Below are positions 6,981-15,339 of a DNA stretch of 64,000 nt, one piece after another. The DNA is from Streptomyces lunaelactis (GTDB lineage: Bacteria > Actinomycetota > Actinomycetes > Streptomycetales > Streptomycetaceae), in the NCBI RefSeq assembly GCF_003054555.1, contig NZ_CP026304.1, positions 5,270,001-5,334,000 of the forward strand. The letters run 5' to 3'. The translations under genes and the position numbers were made by a program. Below the pieces are notes generated by a model. That model was not told the origin of the DNA and did no database searches. It worked only from the letters and a program-made list of their open reading frames with translations. How positions within the stretch are numbered: the stretch's first letter is position 1; every line of letters starts with the position of its first letter.

Positions 6981-9655
6981 CCGGCCCTCTGCTGCTCGGG
7001 GTGCGCCACCACGGTCCGGGCTCGGCACGCGCGGTGCGGGCCGCGCTGGATGCGGCCGTGCCTCCGGCGGTGCTGATCGAGGGACCGCCGGAGGGGGACG
7101 CCCTGCTGGCGCTCGCGGCGGACGAGCAGATGCGCCCGCCGGTCGCGCTGCTGGCGCACGCGGTGGACGACCCGGGGCGGGCGGCGTTCTGGCCGCTGGC
7201 CGAGTTCTCCCCGGAGTGGGTGGCGATCCGCTGGGCGCTGGAACGCGGGGTCCCGGTGCGGTTCATCGACCTCCCGGCGGCGCATTCGCTGGCGCTGGCC
7301 GCGGCGGAGGAGGCCGCGGAGGAGGCCGCGGAGGAGGAGGCCGCGGCGGCGGGTCTGCCTGCAGCGGAGGCTCCCGGCCTGCCCGCCGGGGCGGGGCCCC
7401 TCCGGGACCGGGCACCCGGCGGTGCCGACGCAGGAGCGGCTGACCCCGAGTGGGACGCCGTGCCGGGTCCGGGCGCGCCCGGGTCGGAGTCCGCCGGAGC
7501 CCTGCCGGTCGCGGGCCGGGCACCTGCTGGTGCTGACCTTGGAGCGGCTGACCCCGAGTGGGATGCCGTGCCTCGAGGCGCGACGCACGGAACGGGCCCG
7601 CGAGCGGGCCACGGCCCGGTCACGGCGGCGGAGCCGGCCGATGGCCCCCCGGCCGGGGGCGGGGAGCCGGGCCCGCCCGATGAGCGCGGGCTGCGGATTG
7701 ATCCCATCGCCGTGCTGGCCGGGACCGCCGGGTACGACGATCCCGAGCGGTGGTGGGAGGACGTCGTCGAACACCGCGGGACGGGGGACGACAGCGGCGA
7801 TCCCCGGGCGGCCTTCCTGGCGCTCGGGGAAGCCATGGCCGCGCTGCGCGAGACCTACGGACACGGCGGGCACGAACGCGATCTCGCGCGCGAAGCCCAT
7901 ATGAGGCTCCAACTGCGGGCCGCGCGGCGTGAGTTCGGGGACAGCGTCGCCGTTGTCTGCGGTGCCTGGCATCTGCCCGCGCTCGAGGAGAGGACCACCG
8001 TCGCTGCCGACAAGGCTCTCCTCAAGGGGCTGCCCAAAGTCAAGACCGAGATGACCTGGGTGCCCTGGACGTACCGAAGGCTCGGCCGGCACAGCGGCTA
8101 CGGCGCCGGGATCGACTCGCCCGGTTGGTACGGGCACCTCTTCGGCGCGCCCGACCGGCCCATCGAGCGGTGGATGACCAAAGTCGCGAGGCTGCTGCGC
8201 GACGAGGACCGACTGGTCTCGTCCGCCCATGTCATCGAGGCCGTACGGCTCGCCGAGACGCTCGCCGCCATGCGCGGGCGGCCGCTCGCCGGGCTGACCG
8301 AGACGACCGATGCGATACGGGCCGTGATGTGCGAGGGCTCCGATGTGCCGCTCGACCTCGTCCGGGACCGGCTCATCGTCGGGGATGTGCTCGGTGAGGT
8401 GCCGGACGCCGCGCCCGCCGTGCCGCTGCAGCGCGACCTGACCCGGCTCCAGCGCGGCCTGCGCCTCAAGGCGGAGGCGCTGGAGCGGGAGCTGGAGCTG
8501 GATCTGCGCAAGGAGACCGACGCGGCGAAGAGCAGGCTGCTGCACCGGCTGCGGCTGCTCTCGATCGGCTGGGGCGAGCCGGTCACGGGACGGGGGAGCA
8601 CCGGCACCTTCCGGGAGAGCTGGCGGCTGCGCTGGGAGCCGGAGCTCTTCGTGAAGCTCGCGGAGGCCGGAGTGTGGGGCACCACGGTGCTCTCCGCCGC
8701 CACTGCGAAGGCCGAGTCGAATGCCGTGTCGACCACCGCCCTCGCCGATGTCACCGCGCTCGCCGAGCAGTGCCTTCTGGCCGAACTGCCCGACGCGCTG
8801 CCGGTGGTGATGAGGGCGCTGGCCGACCGGGCCGCGCTGGACGCGGACGTAGGCCATCTCGCCCAGGCGCTGCCCGCGCTGGCGCGCTCCCTGCGGTACG
8901 GGGACGTGCGGTCGACCGACACGGCCGCGCTGGGCGAGGTCGCGGCCGGGCTCGCCGAGCGGATCTGCGTCGGCCTGCCGCCCGCGTGCACGGGACTCGA
9001 CGCGGACGGCGCTGCCGGGATGCGGGGCCATCTGGACGGGGTGCACACCGCGATCGGGCTGCTGCCGAAGGCCCCGGAGCTGAGCGGGCGTTGGGGCTCG
9101 GTACTGCACCGGCTCGCGGTCCGCGACACCGTGCCCGGGGTCATACGCGGCCGGGCGGCCCGGCTGCTGCTGGACGACGGGCGCCTCGAGGAGGACGAGG
9201 CCGCGCGGCTCATGGGCCTCGCGCTCTCGGTCGGCACCCCGCCCGCCGAAGCGGCCGCCTGGATCGAGGGCTTCGTCGGCGGCGCGTCCGGGGGCGGAAT
9301 GCTCCTGGTTCACGACGAGCGACTGCTCTCACTCGTCGACGCCTGGCTGACCGGTGTGCCGGCGGACGCGTTCACCGACGTGCTGCCGCTGCTGCGCCGC
9401 ACCTTCTCGGCGTACGAACCGGGTGTGCGCCGCACGCTGGGCGAGCTGGTCCGGCGCGGACCCGCGTCGGCTGCTGGTTCCGCGCACGCCGAGTCCACGG
9501 CGCCCGGCTTCGGTGCGGGTCTCGACGGGCCGCGGGCGGACGCGGTGCTGCCGGTGCTGCACCTGCTCCTCGGAACAGGCGTGCCCGGAACTGACGCGCC
9601 CGGAATTGACGTACCCGGTATCGACGACAACGACCTTGTGGGGATGGCCCGATGA
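6977..9655 (+). CDS. DUF5682 family protein (YehM-like)
   Basis: An 892-residue protein whose start, GVRHHGPGSARAV, is the hallmark of DUF5682. A conserved block with SVAVVCGAWHLPAL, around residues 315-330, and a long C-terminal helical region are also present. Between ~105 and 240 lies a low-complexity Ala/Glu/Pro/Gly insert with an imperfect duplication of the module AADPEWDAVP. The ATG overlaps the MoxR stop by 4 bp and its own stop overlaps the VWA start by 4 bp, indicating tight co-translation. E. coli YehM is the comparable protein. It may be the effector or a target of the ATPase, but no catalytic residues have been assigned that I can name. Confidence 0.78.
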   Translation: MTGPLLLGVRHHGPGSARAVRAALDAAVPPAVLIEGPPEGDALLALAADEQMRPPVALLAHAVDDPGRAAFWPLAEFSPEWVAIRWALERGVPVRFIDLPAAHSLALAAAEEAAEEAAEEEAAAAGLPAAEAPGLPAGAGPLRDRAPGGADAGAADPEWDAVPGPGAPGSESAGALPVAGRAPAGADLGAADPEWDAVPRGATHGTGPRAGHGPVTAAEPADGPPAGGGEPGPPDERGLRIDPIAVLAGTAGYDDPERWWEDVVEHRGTGDDSGDPRAAFLALGEAMAALRETYGHGGHERDLAREAHMRLQLRAARREFGDSVAVVCGAWHLPALEERTTVAADKALLKGLPKVKTEMTWVPWTYRRLGRHSGYGAGIDSPGWYGHLFGAPDRPIERWMTKVARLLRDEDRLVSSAHVIEAVRLAETLAAMRGRPLAGLTETTDAIRAVMCEGSDVPLDLVRDRLIVGDVLGEVPDAAPAVPLQRDLTRLQRGLRLKAEALERELELDLRKETDAAKSRLLHRLRLLSIGWGEPVTGRGSTGTFRESWRLRWEPELFVKLAEAGVWGTTVLSAATAKAESNAVSTTALADVTALAEQCLLAELPDALPVVMRALADRAALDADVGHLAQALPALARSLRYGDVRSTDTAALGEVAAGLAERICVGLPPACTGLDADGAAGMRGHLDGVHTAIGLLPKAPELSGRWGSVLHRLAVRDTVPGVIRGRAARLLLDDGRLEEDEAARLMGLALSVGTPPAEAAAWIEGFVGGASGGGMLLVHDERLLSLVDAWLTGVPADAFTDVLPLLRRTFSAYEPGVRRTLGELVRRGPASAAGSAHAESTAPGFGAGLDGPRADAVLPVLHLLLGTGVPGTDAPGIDVPGIDDNDLVGMAR
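7430..7580 (+). repeat. Internal duplication in the DUF5682 gene
   Basis: The ~30-bp stretch beginning GAGCGGCTGACCCCGAGTGG occurs near 7433 and again near 7541. It encodes two AADPEWDAVP modules in a Gly/Ala/Pro-rich linker. It looks like a slippage-prone in-frame insert rather than part of the folded core. Confidence 0.7.
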
Positions 9656-10821
9656 AGGAGACCGCGTACGACGAGCGGCTGCGGCGGTGGCGGCTCGTGC
9701 TCGGTGGGGAGTCCGGGGGAGGTACCGGCTGCGCGCTCGCCGGTACGGACGTGGCGATGGACGGCGCCCTGACCGCGCTCTACGGCGCCGACAAGGGCGC
9801 CGGCAACCGCGGCGGCGGCAATCGTTCGGCCGGGCTCGGCGCTTCCGCGCCGTCCGTCGCGCGCTGGCTCGGCGACATCCGTACGTACTTCCCCAGCTCC
9901 GTCGTCCAGGTCATGCAGCGTGACGCGATCGACCGGCTCGGCCTGTCCGCACTGCTGCTGGAGCCGGAGATGCTGGAGGCCGTCGAGGCGGACGTCCATC
10001 TCGTCGGCACCCTGCTCTCCCTCAACAAGGCGATGCCCGAGACGACCAAGGAGACGGCCAGGGCTGTCGTACGCAAGGTCGTCGACGATCTCGAGAAGCG
10101 GCTCGCGACCCGCACCAGGTCCACCCTCACCGGGGCGCTCGACCGGTCCGCGAAGATCAACCGGCCGCGCCACCGGGACATCGACTGGGACCGCACCATC
10201 CGGGCCAACCTCAAGAACTACCTGCCGGAGTTCAACACGGTCGTGCCCGAACGGCTCGTCGGATACGGACGCGCGTCCCAGTCCGTGAAGAAGGACGTGG
10301 TGCTCTGCATCGACCAGTCGGGTTCGATGGCGGCCTCCGTCGTGTACGCCTCCGTCTTCGGCGCGGTCCTGGCGTCCATGCGCTCCATCGCCACCCGCCT
10401 CGTCGTCTTCGACACCGCGGTCGTCGACCTCACCGACCAGCTCGACGACCCGGTGGACGTCCTCTTCGGCACTCAGCTCGGCGGCGGCACCGACATCAAC
10501 AGGGCGCTCGCGTACTGCCAGTCGCAGATCACCCGCCCCGCCGACACCGTCGTCGTACTGATCAGCGATCTCTACGAGGGCGGCATACGGGACGAAATGC
10601 TCAAGCGGGTCGCGGCGATGAAGGCGTCCGGTGTGCAGTTCGTCGCACTGCTGGCACTGTCCGACGAAGGAACGCCCGCGTACGACCGCGAGCACGCGGC
10701 GGCTCTGGCGGCGCTGGGCGCACCGGCCTTCGCCTGTACGCCGGACCTCTTCCCGGATGTCATGGCGGCCGCGATCGAGAAAAGGCCACTGCCCATACCG
10801 GACATGGCGACTCATCAGTAA
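9652..10821 (+). CDS. VWA domain protein with intact MIDAS (YehP-like)
   Basis: A 389-residue protein with a helical N-terminal half and a C-terminal von Willebrand A domain. All MIDAS elements are present: DQSGS (Asp221, Ser223, Ser225), Thr280 in GGGTD, and Asp306 in ISDLYEGG, so metal-dependent ligand binding is expected. There is no signal peptide, so it is cytoplasmic. It is the third gene of the MoxR operon, coupled by ATGA to DUF5682, and matches YehP. VWA partners of MoxR ATPases usually act as adaptors that bring the ATPase to its substrate. Confidence 0.85.
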   Translation: MKETAYDERLRRWRLVLGGESGGGTGCALAGTDVAMDGALTALYGADKGAGNRGGGNRSAGLGASAPSVARWLGDIRTYFPSSVVQVMQRDAIDRLGLSALLLEPEMLEAVEADVHLVGTLLSLNKAMPETTKETARAVVRKVVDDLEKRLATRTRSTLTGALDRSAKINRPRHRDIDWDRTIRANLKNYLPEFNTVVPERLVGYGRASQSVKKDVVLCIDQSGSMAASVVYASVFGAVLASMRSIATRLVVFDTAVVDLTDQLDDPVDVLFGTQLGGGTDINRALAYCQSQITRPADTVVVLISDLYEGGIRDEMLKRVAAMKASGVQFVALLALSDEGTPAYDREHAAALAALGAPAFACTPDLFPDVMAAAIEKRPLPIPDMATHQ

Positions 10822-10915
10822 CAGGGGGCTTGCGTCCACCCGGGAGGCTCGTGCGAGCATCGTCCCGATCCCCGCGGAAGGTCCGCTTCCGCCGACCGGG
10901 AAGGCTCATCCCACC

Positions 10916-11767
10916 GTGACCGTCGCAGCTGCTCGTTCTGCTGCCGTTCTGTGCGCACTGCGCCGGGCGGCTGGCGGGCGGCGTGCGCTGCAGGTGGTGC
11001 TGTTCCTCGGGGGTCTGCTGACGCTCGGTCTGCTCTACGGCGGTCAGGCGCACGCCTCCGAGTCGTCGGAGCCTCCGGTATCGGCCGATGCCCGAGTCAG
11101 CACGGATGCCGGCCCCGACGCCGACGCGAGCGTTACGCCGTCGAGCCGGCCCGCGCCCGCGAAGGAACTGCGGCGCGTGGCACGGGACTCCGCGGACTCC
11201 GTGCGTACGGTGACCCAGCCCGTCACGGAGACCGTCCGGCATGTCCGGCCGCTCGCCGAGGGGCTGACCGGGCCCCTGATCGACGCGCTCCCCGCACCAC
11301 TCCCCACACCACTCCCCACACCGCCGGCGCCTCCCGGCGGCGACGCGGATCAGGGCGGTACTCCGCAGCCTTCCGTGGACCTGCCCGTGGCCAACCCCGC
11401 GGACCTGCCCACGGCCACGAGCTCCATCACGGGCGTCGGTTTGGCGGACAGTGGATCCGCCGCCCTCGCGGCGACCTGGTCGTCCAGCCCCTACGGGGGT
11501 GCGGTCGACCACCAGAGTGCCGTCGCGCGTCACGCGCCGACGACCGCGCCCACACCGGCGCCCGCGCCCCTCCCCGGCAAGCCCTGCGACTCCACGCCGG
11601 GCGCGCTGCAGCAGTCCAACGAGACGCACACACCGCGTGCGGGAGACCAGCACGCGGCGACGAGTGCGTACGGCACGCGTTTCGCGCTCGTACCCGGAGC
11701 GGGCTCCGCGGCGGCCGAAGCGCCGATCCGCGAACGACCCCGCGACATCCTCGAATTCCCCGGCTAG
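10916..11767 (+). CDS. Secreted or membrane-anchored Pro/Ala-rich protein, unknown function
   Basis: A 283-residue protein starting at GTG 10916, with GGAAGG upstream. The N-terminus has a hydrophobic stretch (~25-45, VVLFLGGLLTLGLL) ending in GGQAHAS, consistent with a signal peptide. The rest is disordered and rich in Pro, Thr, Ala and Ser, with PTPLPTP-type repeats. A short VRPLAEG segment (~residue 107) resembles the VRPFAGG repeats of the next gene, suggesting a related surface function. No known domain is visible. Confidence 0.6.
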   Translation: MTVAAARSAAVLCALRRAAGGRRALQVVLFLGGLLTLGLLYGGQAHASESSEPPVSADARVSTDAGPDADASVTPSSRPAPAKELRRVARDSADSVRTVTQPVTETVRHVRPLAEGLTGPLIDALPAPLPTPLPTPPAPPGGDADQGGTPQPSVDLPVANPADLPTATSSITGVGLADSGSAALAATWSSSPYGGAVDHQSAVARHAPTTAPTPAPAPLPGKPCDSTPGALQQSNETHTPRAGDQHAATSAYGTRFALVPGAGSAAAEAPIRERPRDILEFPG

Positions 11768-11874
11768 GGCAGTCCTTTCCCCGCTCAAGACCTGCCGCGC
11801 GGGGGCGGGACAGGTCTGCCCGCCAACCGGACAGTTCCGGACAGCCGAACGAATTTGAAGGATTTGACGCAAGC

Positions 11875-12798
11875 ATGCACAAGAACATTCGCCGTTCCAT
11901 AGCCGTCGCCGCCACGGCCACCGGAATGTGGGCCCTCGGTACGGCCGCGGCCGCCGCCGACGAGCTCCCCGTCTCCGTACCGCTCTCCACCCCCGACGAG
12001 GCGTCCGACGCCGTCGAGGACGTCAAGACCGTCGACCTCGGCACCGTCAAGGACGTCGACGTGGTCAAGGACGTCCAGGGCGCGGCCGCCGGGGCGACCG
12101 CCCAGGCCAAGGGCGCCGCGCAGGGTGAGCTCCCGTCGTACGACCTGCCGACGACCCCGAACGTGGCCGATGTGGCCGGCGTCCAGGGCGAGATCGACTA
12201 CCTCTTCGGCCCGCTCTCCGCCTTCGCGCCGGACCTGGAGCAGGTGCCGGGCCAGGCTCAGGCCGGAGTCCAGGGTGCGCTCGGCACCGCGGGCCCGGTC
12301 GTCGACGAGACCACCGCCGCCGTGCTGCCGCCCATCGCGGGCACCGCCGTCGACGCGGTCCTCCCCGTCGCCGGTCAGGCGGTCGGCGACGCCGGCTTCC
12401 TCGCGCAGGGTGTCGTCGGCGATGTGACGCCGTTCGCGGGCGGTGTCGTGTCCGAGGTCCAGCCGTTCGCCGGTGGGGTCGTCTCCGAGGTCGGCCCGTT
12501 CGCGGGCGGCGTCCAGGGCGCCGTCCGGCCGTTCGTCGACACCGTCGTCGACCAGGTCCGCCCGGTCGCGCAGGGCGTCGGCGGCAGCGCGGGCACCCTC
12601 GCGCAGGGTGTCGTCGGCGAGGTCCGGCCCTTCACCGGCGGTGTGGTGTCCGACGTCCGTCCGTTCGGGCAGGACGTGACGGGCACCGTCACCGCCGATG
12701 TGCACCCGCTCGCGGGCAACGCCGTCGGCGGTGTCCAGGGCGTCGCCCACGCGGTGACCCCGAGCTACGCGCCGGCTTACCCGTCGTACGGCATCTGA
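11875..12798 (+). CDS. Secreted Val/Gly-rich repeat protein, unknown function
   Basis: A 307-residue protein with a classic signal peptide (HKNIRRS n-region, Ala-rich core, likely cleavage before ADELP). The C-terminal half is built of ~11-residue repeats of the form VxPFAGGVVSE, encoded by partly conserved 33-bp units at about 12420-12700. The mature part is otherwise Val/Asp-rich and has no Cys. Such repeats suggest a cell-surface structural or hydrophobic-layer protein, but the sequence shows no chaplin or rodlin domain. GAAGGA precedes the ATG at 11875. It forms a pair with the previous gene. Confidence 0.65.
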   Translation: MHKNIRRSIAVAATATGMWALGTAAAAADELPVSVPLSTPDEASDAVEDVKTVDLGTVKDVDVVKDVQGAAAGATAQAKGAAQGELPSYDLPTTPNVADVAGVQGEIDYLFGPLSAFAPDLEQVPGQAQAGVQGALGTAGPVVDETTAAVLPPIAGTAVDAVLPVAGQAVGDAGFLAQGVVGDVTPFAGGVVSEVQPFAGGVVSEVGPFAGGVQGAVRPFVDTVVDQVRPVAQGVGGSAGTLAQGVVGEVRPFTGGVVSDVRPFGQDVTGTVTADVHPLAGNAVGGVQGVAHAVTPSYAPAYPSYGI

Positions 12799-12826
12799 TT
12801 CCGGCGCAGGGCATCTGATTCCGGCG
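12790..12826 (+). repeat. 17-bp direct repeat at the 3' end of the repeat-protein gene
   Basis: GGCATCTGATTCCGGCG occurs at 12790-12806 and 12810-12826. The first copy carries the last codons and TGA stop of the preceding gene, so the second is a duplicated gene end. Confidence 0.8.
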
Positions 12827-12836
12827 TGAGCCGATC

Positions 12837-12872
12837 ACCGGGCGGTCCTCATTGGGGTGGGGGCCGCCCGGT
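12837..12872 (+). terminator. Hairpin terminator before sucC
   Basis: ACCGGGCGG (12837-12845) pairs perfectly with CCGCCCGGT (12864-12872) and extends inward with one G-U and two G-C pairs. There is no U-tract, as usual in streptomycetes. Confidence 0.6.
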
Positions 12873-12892
12873 CCCGTACCCGGTCCGTCCGT

Positions 12893-12942
12893 ACACCGTC
12901 CGAACGCAACAGACTCAACACCGTCCGAACGCAACAGACTCA
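12893..12942 (+). repeat. Perfect 25-bp tandem duplication upstream of sucC
   Basis: Two identical adjacent 25-bp units (12893-12917 and 12918-12942) that begin ACACCGTCCGAACG and end ACAGACTCA. They lie ~240 bp before sucC in a 380-bp gene-free region (12799-13178) and are non-coding. Confidence 0.9.
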
Positions 12943-12981
12943 CGGCCCGTGTCCACTTCCGACGCGGCCACGCGTGCGATC

Positions 12982-12997
12982 TGTGACAGGTATCACC
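12982..12997 (+). promoter_or_regulatory. Possible Crp-type operator upstream of sucC
   Basis: TGTGACAGGTATCACC fits the TGTGA-N6-TCAC pattern of Crp/FNR-type sites. The flanking ATCTGTGA recurs at 13002-13009. Streptomycetes have a Crp protein, but binding here is only inferred. Confidence 0.35.
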
Positions 12998-13178
12998 GCC
13001 CATCTGTGATCTGCGATTTAGGGACCCAGCGCCCACGGGGATAACCTGCGGGACGGACATGCCGCGTGCTCGGACACCGTGTACGCCTCCCTCAGTGACA
13101 GCGCAGTCACGTTTGCCCTTCGCGGCACGCCCAGGCAGAAAACGAACCGCGAGACCACTGAAATAGGGACGGACGCGC

Positions 13179-14360
13179 GTGGACCTGTTCGAGTACCAGG
13201 CGAGGGACCTCTTCGCCAAGCACGGTGTACCGGTGCTGGCCGGTGAAGTCATTGACACGCCTGAGACGGCGCGCGAGGCCACAGAGCGGCTGGGTGGCAA
13301 GTCGGTCGTCAAGGCGCAGGTGAAGGTCGGCGGCCGCGGCAAGGCCGGCGGCATCAAGCTGGCGGCCACCCCGGACGAGGCCGTCGCCCGCGCGACGGAC
13401 ATCCTCGGCATGGACATCAAGGGCCACACGGTCCACAAGGTGATGATCGCCGAGACCGCGCCCGAGATCGCCGAGGAGTACTACGTCTCGTACCTCCTCG
13501 ACCGCACCAACCGCACCTTCCTCGCCATGGCGTCCGTCCAGGGCGGCGTGGAGATCGAGGTCGTCGCGGAGGAGAACCCCGAGGCCCTCGCGAAGGTCCC
13601 GGTCGACGCCAACGAGGGCGTCAGCATCGAGAAGGCCCGCGAGATCGTCGCCCAGGCGAAGTTCCCGGCCGAGGTCGCCGAGCAGGTCGCCGAGATCCTC
13701 GTGACCCTGTGGAAGACCTTCATCGACGAGGACGCGCTCCTCGTCGAGGTCAACCCGCTGGCCAAGGTCGCCGACGGCCGTGTCATCGCCCTCGACGGCA
13801 AGGTCTCGCTCGACGAGAACGCCGACTTCCGCCAGCCGGAGCACGAGGCACTCGAGGACAAGGCCGCAGCCAACCCGCTCGAGGCTGCCGCCAAGGCCAA
13901 GAACCTCAACTACGTCAAGCTCGACGGCGAGGTCGGCATCATCGGCAACGGCGCGGGTCTGGTCATGTCGACCCTCGACGTCGTCGCCTACGCCGGTGAG
14001 AACCACGGCAACGTCAAGCCCGCCAACTTCCTCGACATCGGTGGCGGCGCCTCCGCCGAGGTCATGGCGAACGGCCTCGAGATCATCCTCGGCGACCCGG
14101 ACGTCAAGTCCGTCTTCGTCAACGTCTTCGGTGGCATCACCGCGTGTGACGAGGTCGCCAACGGCATCGTCCAGGCCCTGGCGCTCCTCAAGTCCAAGGG
14201 CGAGGACGTCAACAAGCCGCTGGTCGTGCGCCTCGACGGCAACAACGCGGAGCTGGGTCGCAAGATCCTTTCCGACGCCAACCACCCGCTCGTGCAGCGC
14301 GTGGACACCATGGACGGCGCGGCCGACAAGGCCGCCGAGCTCGCTGCGGCTGCGAAGTAA
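13179..14360 (+). CDS. sucC: Succinyl-CoA synthetase (ADP/GDP-forming) beta subunit
   Basis: A 393-residue beta subunit of succinyl-CoA synthetase of the TCA cycle: succinyl-CoA + NDP + Pi gives succinate + CoA + NTP. It has an N-terminal ATP-grasp domain ([31 protein letters not shown] near 47-60; LLVEVNPL near 188-195) and the C-terminal CoA-ligase domain with NIFGG-like NVFGGI around 313-318. Length is normal. The start is GTG 13179 with GGGACGGA upstream. sucD follows after 21 bp, so they form an operon. sdhAB, icd and mdh of the same cycle also lie in this window. Confidence 0.97.
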   Translation: MDLFEYQARDLFAKHGVPVLAGEVIDTPETAREATERLGGKSVVKAQVKVGGRGKAGGIKLAATPDEAVARATDILGMDIKGHTVHKVMIAETAPEIAEEYYVSYLLDRTNRTFLAMASVQGGVEIEVVAEENPEALAKVPVDANEGVSIEKAREIVAQAKFPAEVAEQVAEILVTLWKTFIDEDALLVEVNPLAKVADGRVIALDGKVSLDENADFRQPEHEALEDKAAANPLEAAAKAKNLNYVKLDGEVGIIGNGAGLVMSTLDVVAYAGENHGNVKPANFLDIGGGASAEVMANGLEIILGDPDVKSVFVNVFGGITACDEVANGIVQALALLKSKGEDVNKPLVVRLDGNNAELGRKILSDANHPLVQRVDTMDGAADKAAELAAAAK

Positions 14361-14381
14361 GGGACGAGGGACTCCAACACC

Positions 14382-15266
14382 ATGGCTATCTTCCTCACCA
14401 AGGACAGCAAGGTCATCGTCCAGGGCATGACCGGCGCCACCGGCATGAAGCACACCAAGCTCATGCTCGCCGACGGCACCGACATCGTCGGCGGCGTGAA
14501 CCCGCGCAAGGCCGGCACGTCCGTCGACTTCGACGGCACCGAGGTCCCGGTCTTCGGCTCCGTCAAGGAGGCGATGGAGAAGACGGGTGCCGACGTGTCC
14601 GTCCTCTTCGTGCCGCCGGCCTTCGCGAAGGCCGCCGTCGTCGAGGCGATCGACGCGGAGATCTCTCTCGCGGTCGTCATCACCGAGGGCATCGCGGTCC
14701 ACGACTCGGCCGCCTTCTGGGCGTACGCGAGCAGCAAGGGCAACAAGACGCGGATCATCGGTCCGAACTGCCCCGGCCTGATCACCCCCGGCCAGTCCAA
14801 CGCCGGCATCATCCCGGGCGACATCACCAAGCCCGGCCGCATCGGTCTCGTGTCCAAGTCCGGCACGCTGACCTACCAGATGATGTACGAGCTCCGTGAC
14901 ATCGGCTTCTCCTCGGCCGTCGGCATCGGTGGCGACCCGGTCATCGGTACGACGCACATCGACGCCCTCGCGGCGTTCGAGGCGGACCCCGACACCGACC
15001 TGATCGTGATGATCGGCGAGATCGGCGGCGACGCCGAGGAGCGTGCGGCCGACTACATCGCCAAGAACGTGACCAAGCCGGTCGTCGGCTACGTCGCGGG
15101 CTTCACGGCGCCCGAGGGCAAGACCATGGGCCACGCCGGCGCCATCGTCTCCGGCTCCTTGGGCACCGCCCAGGCGAAGAAGGAGGCCCTTGAGGCCGCG
15201 GGCGTCAAGGTCGGCAAGACGCCGACCGAGACGGCCAAGCTGGCGCGCGCGATCCTCGCCGGCTGA
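14382..15266 (+). CDS. sucD: Succinyl-CoA synthetase alpha subunit
   Basis: A 294-residue alpha subunit. A Rossmann CoA-binding domain ([13 protein letters not shown] near 13-25; GPNCPG at 127-132) is followed by the ligase domain with the phosphorylated His251 in GHAGAIVSG. It forms a heteromer with SucC and carries the phospho-His intermediate. The two-gene operon ends in a strong hairpin just downstream. Confidence 0.97.
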   Translation: MAIFLTKDSKVIVQGMTGATGMKHTKLMLADGTDIVGGVNPRKAGTSVDFDGTEVPVFGSVKEAMEKTGADVSVLFVPPAFAKAAVVEAIDAEISLAVVITEGIAVHDSAAFWAYASSKGNKTRIIGPNCPGLITPGQSNAGIIPGDITKPGRIGLVSKSGTLTYQMMYELRDIGFSSAVGIGGDPVIGTTHIDALAAFEADPDTDLIVMIGEIGGDAEERAADYIAKNVTKPVVGYVAGFTAPEGKTMGHAGAIVSGSLGTAQAKKEALEAAGVKVGKTPTETAKLARAILAG

Positions 15267-15284
15267 CCTTCGCAGTACGCAGCT

Positions 15285-15313
15285 GGGCCCGCACCCCTCG
15301 GGGGTGCGGGCCC
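15285..15313 (+). terminator. Terminator of sucCD
   Basis: Perfect 13-bp stem, GGGCCCGCACCCC (15285-15297) and GGGGTGCGGGCCC (15301-15313), with a three-base loop. It also faces the convergent gene ending at 15340. Confidence 0.85.
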
Positions 15314-15339
15314 ACTCGCATGCTCGGCTGCTTCTTTGC

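Noticed and set aside
12790..12942. CRISPR-like array from the repeats upstream of sucC
   Set aside because: There are only two copies of each repeat, they are directly adjacent or 3 bp apart, with no spacers and no cas genes.
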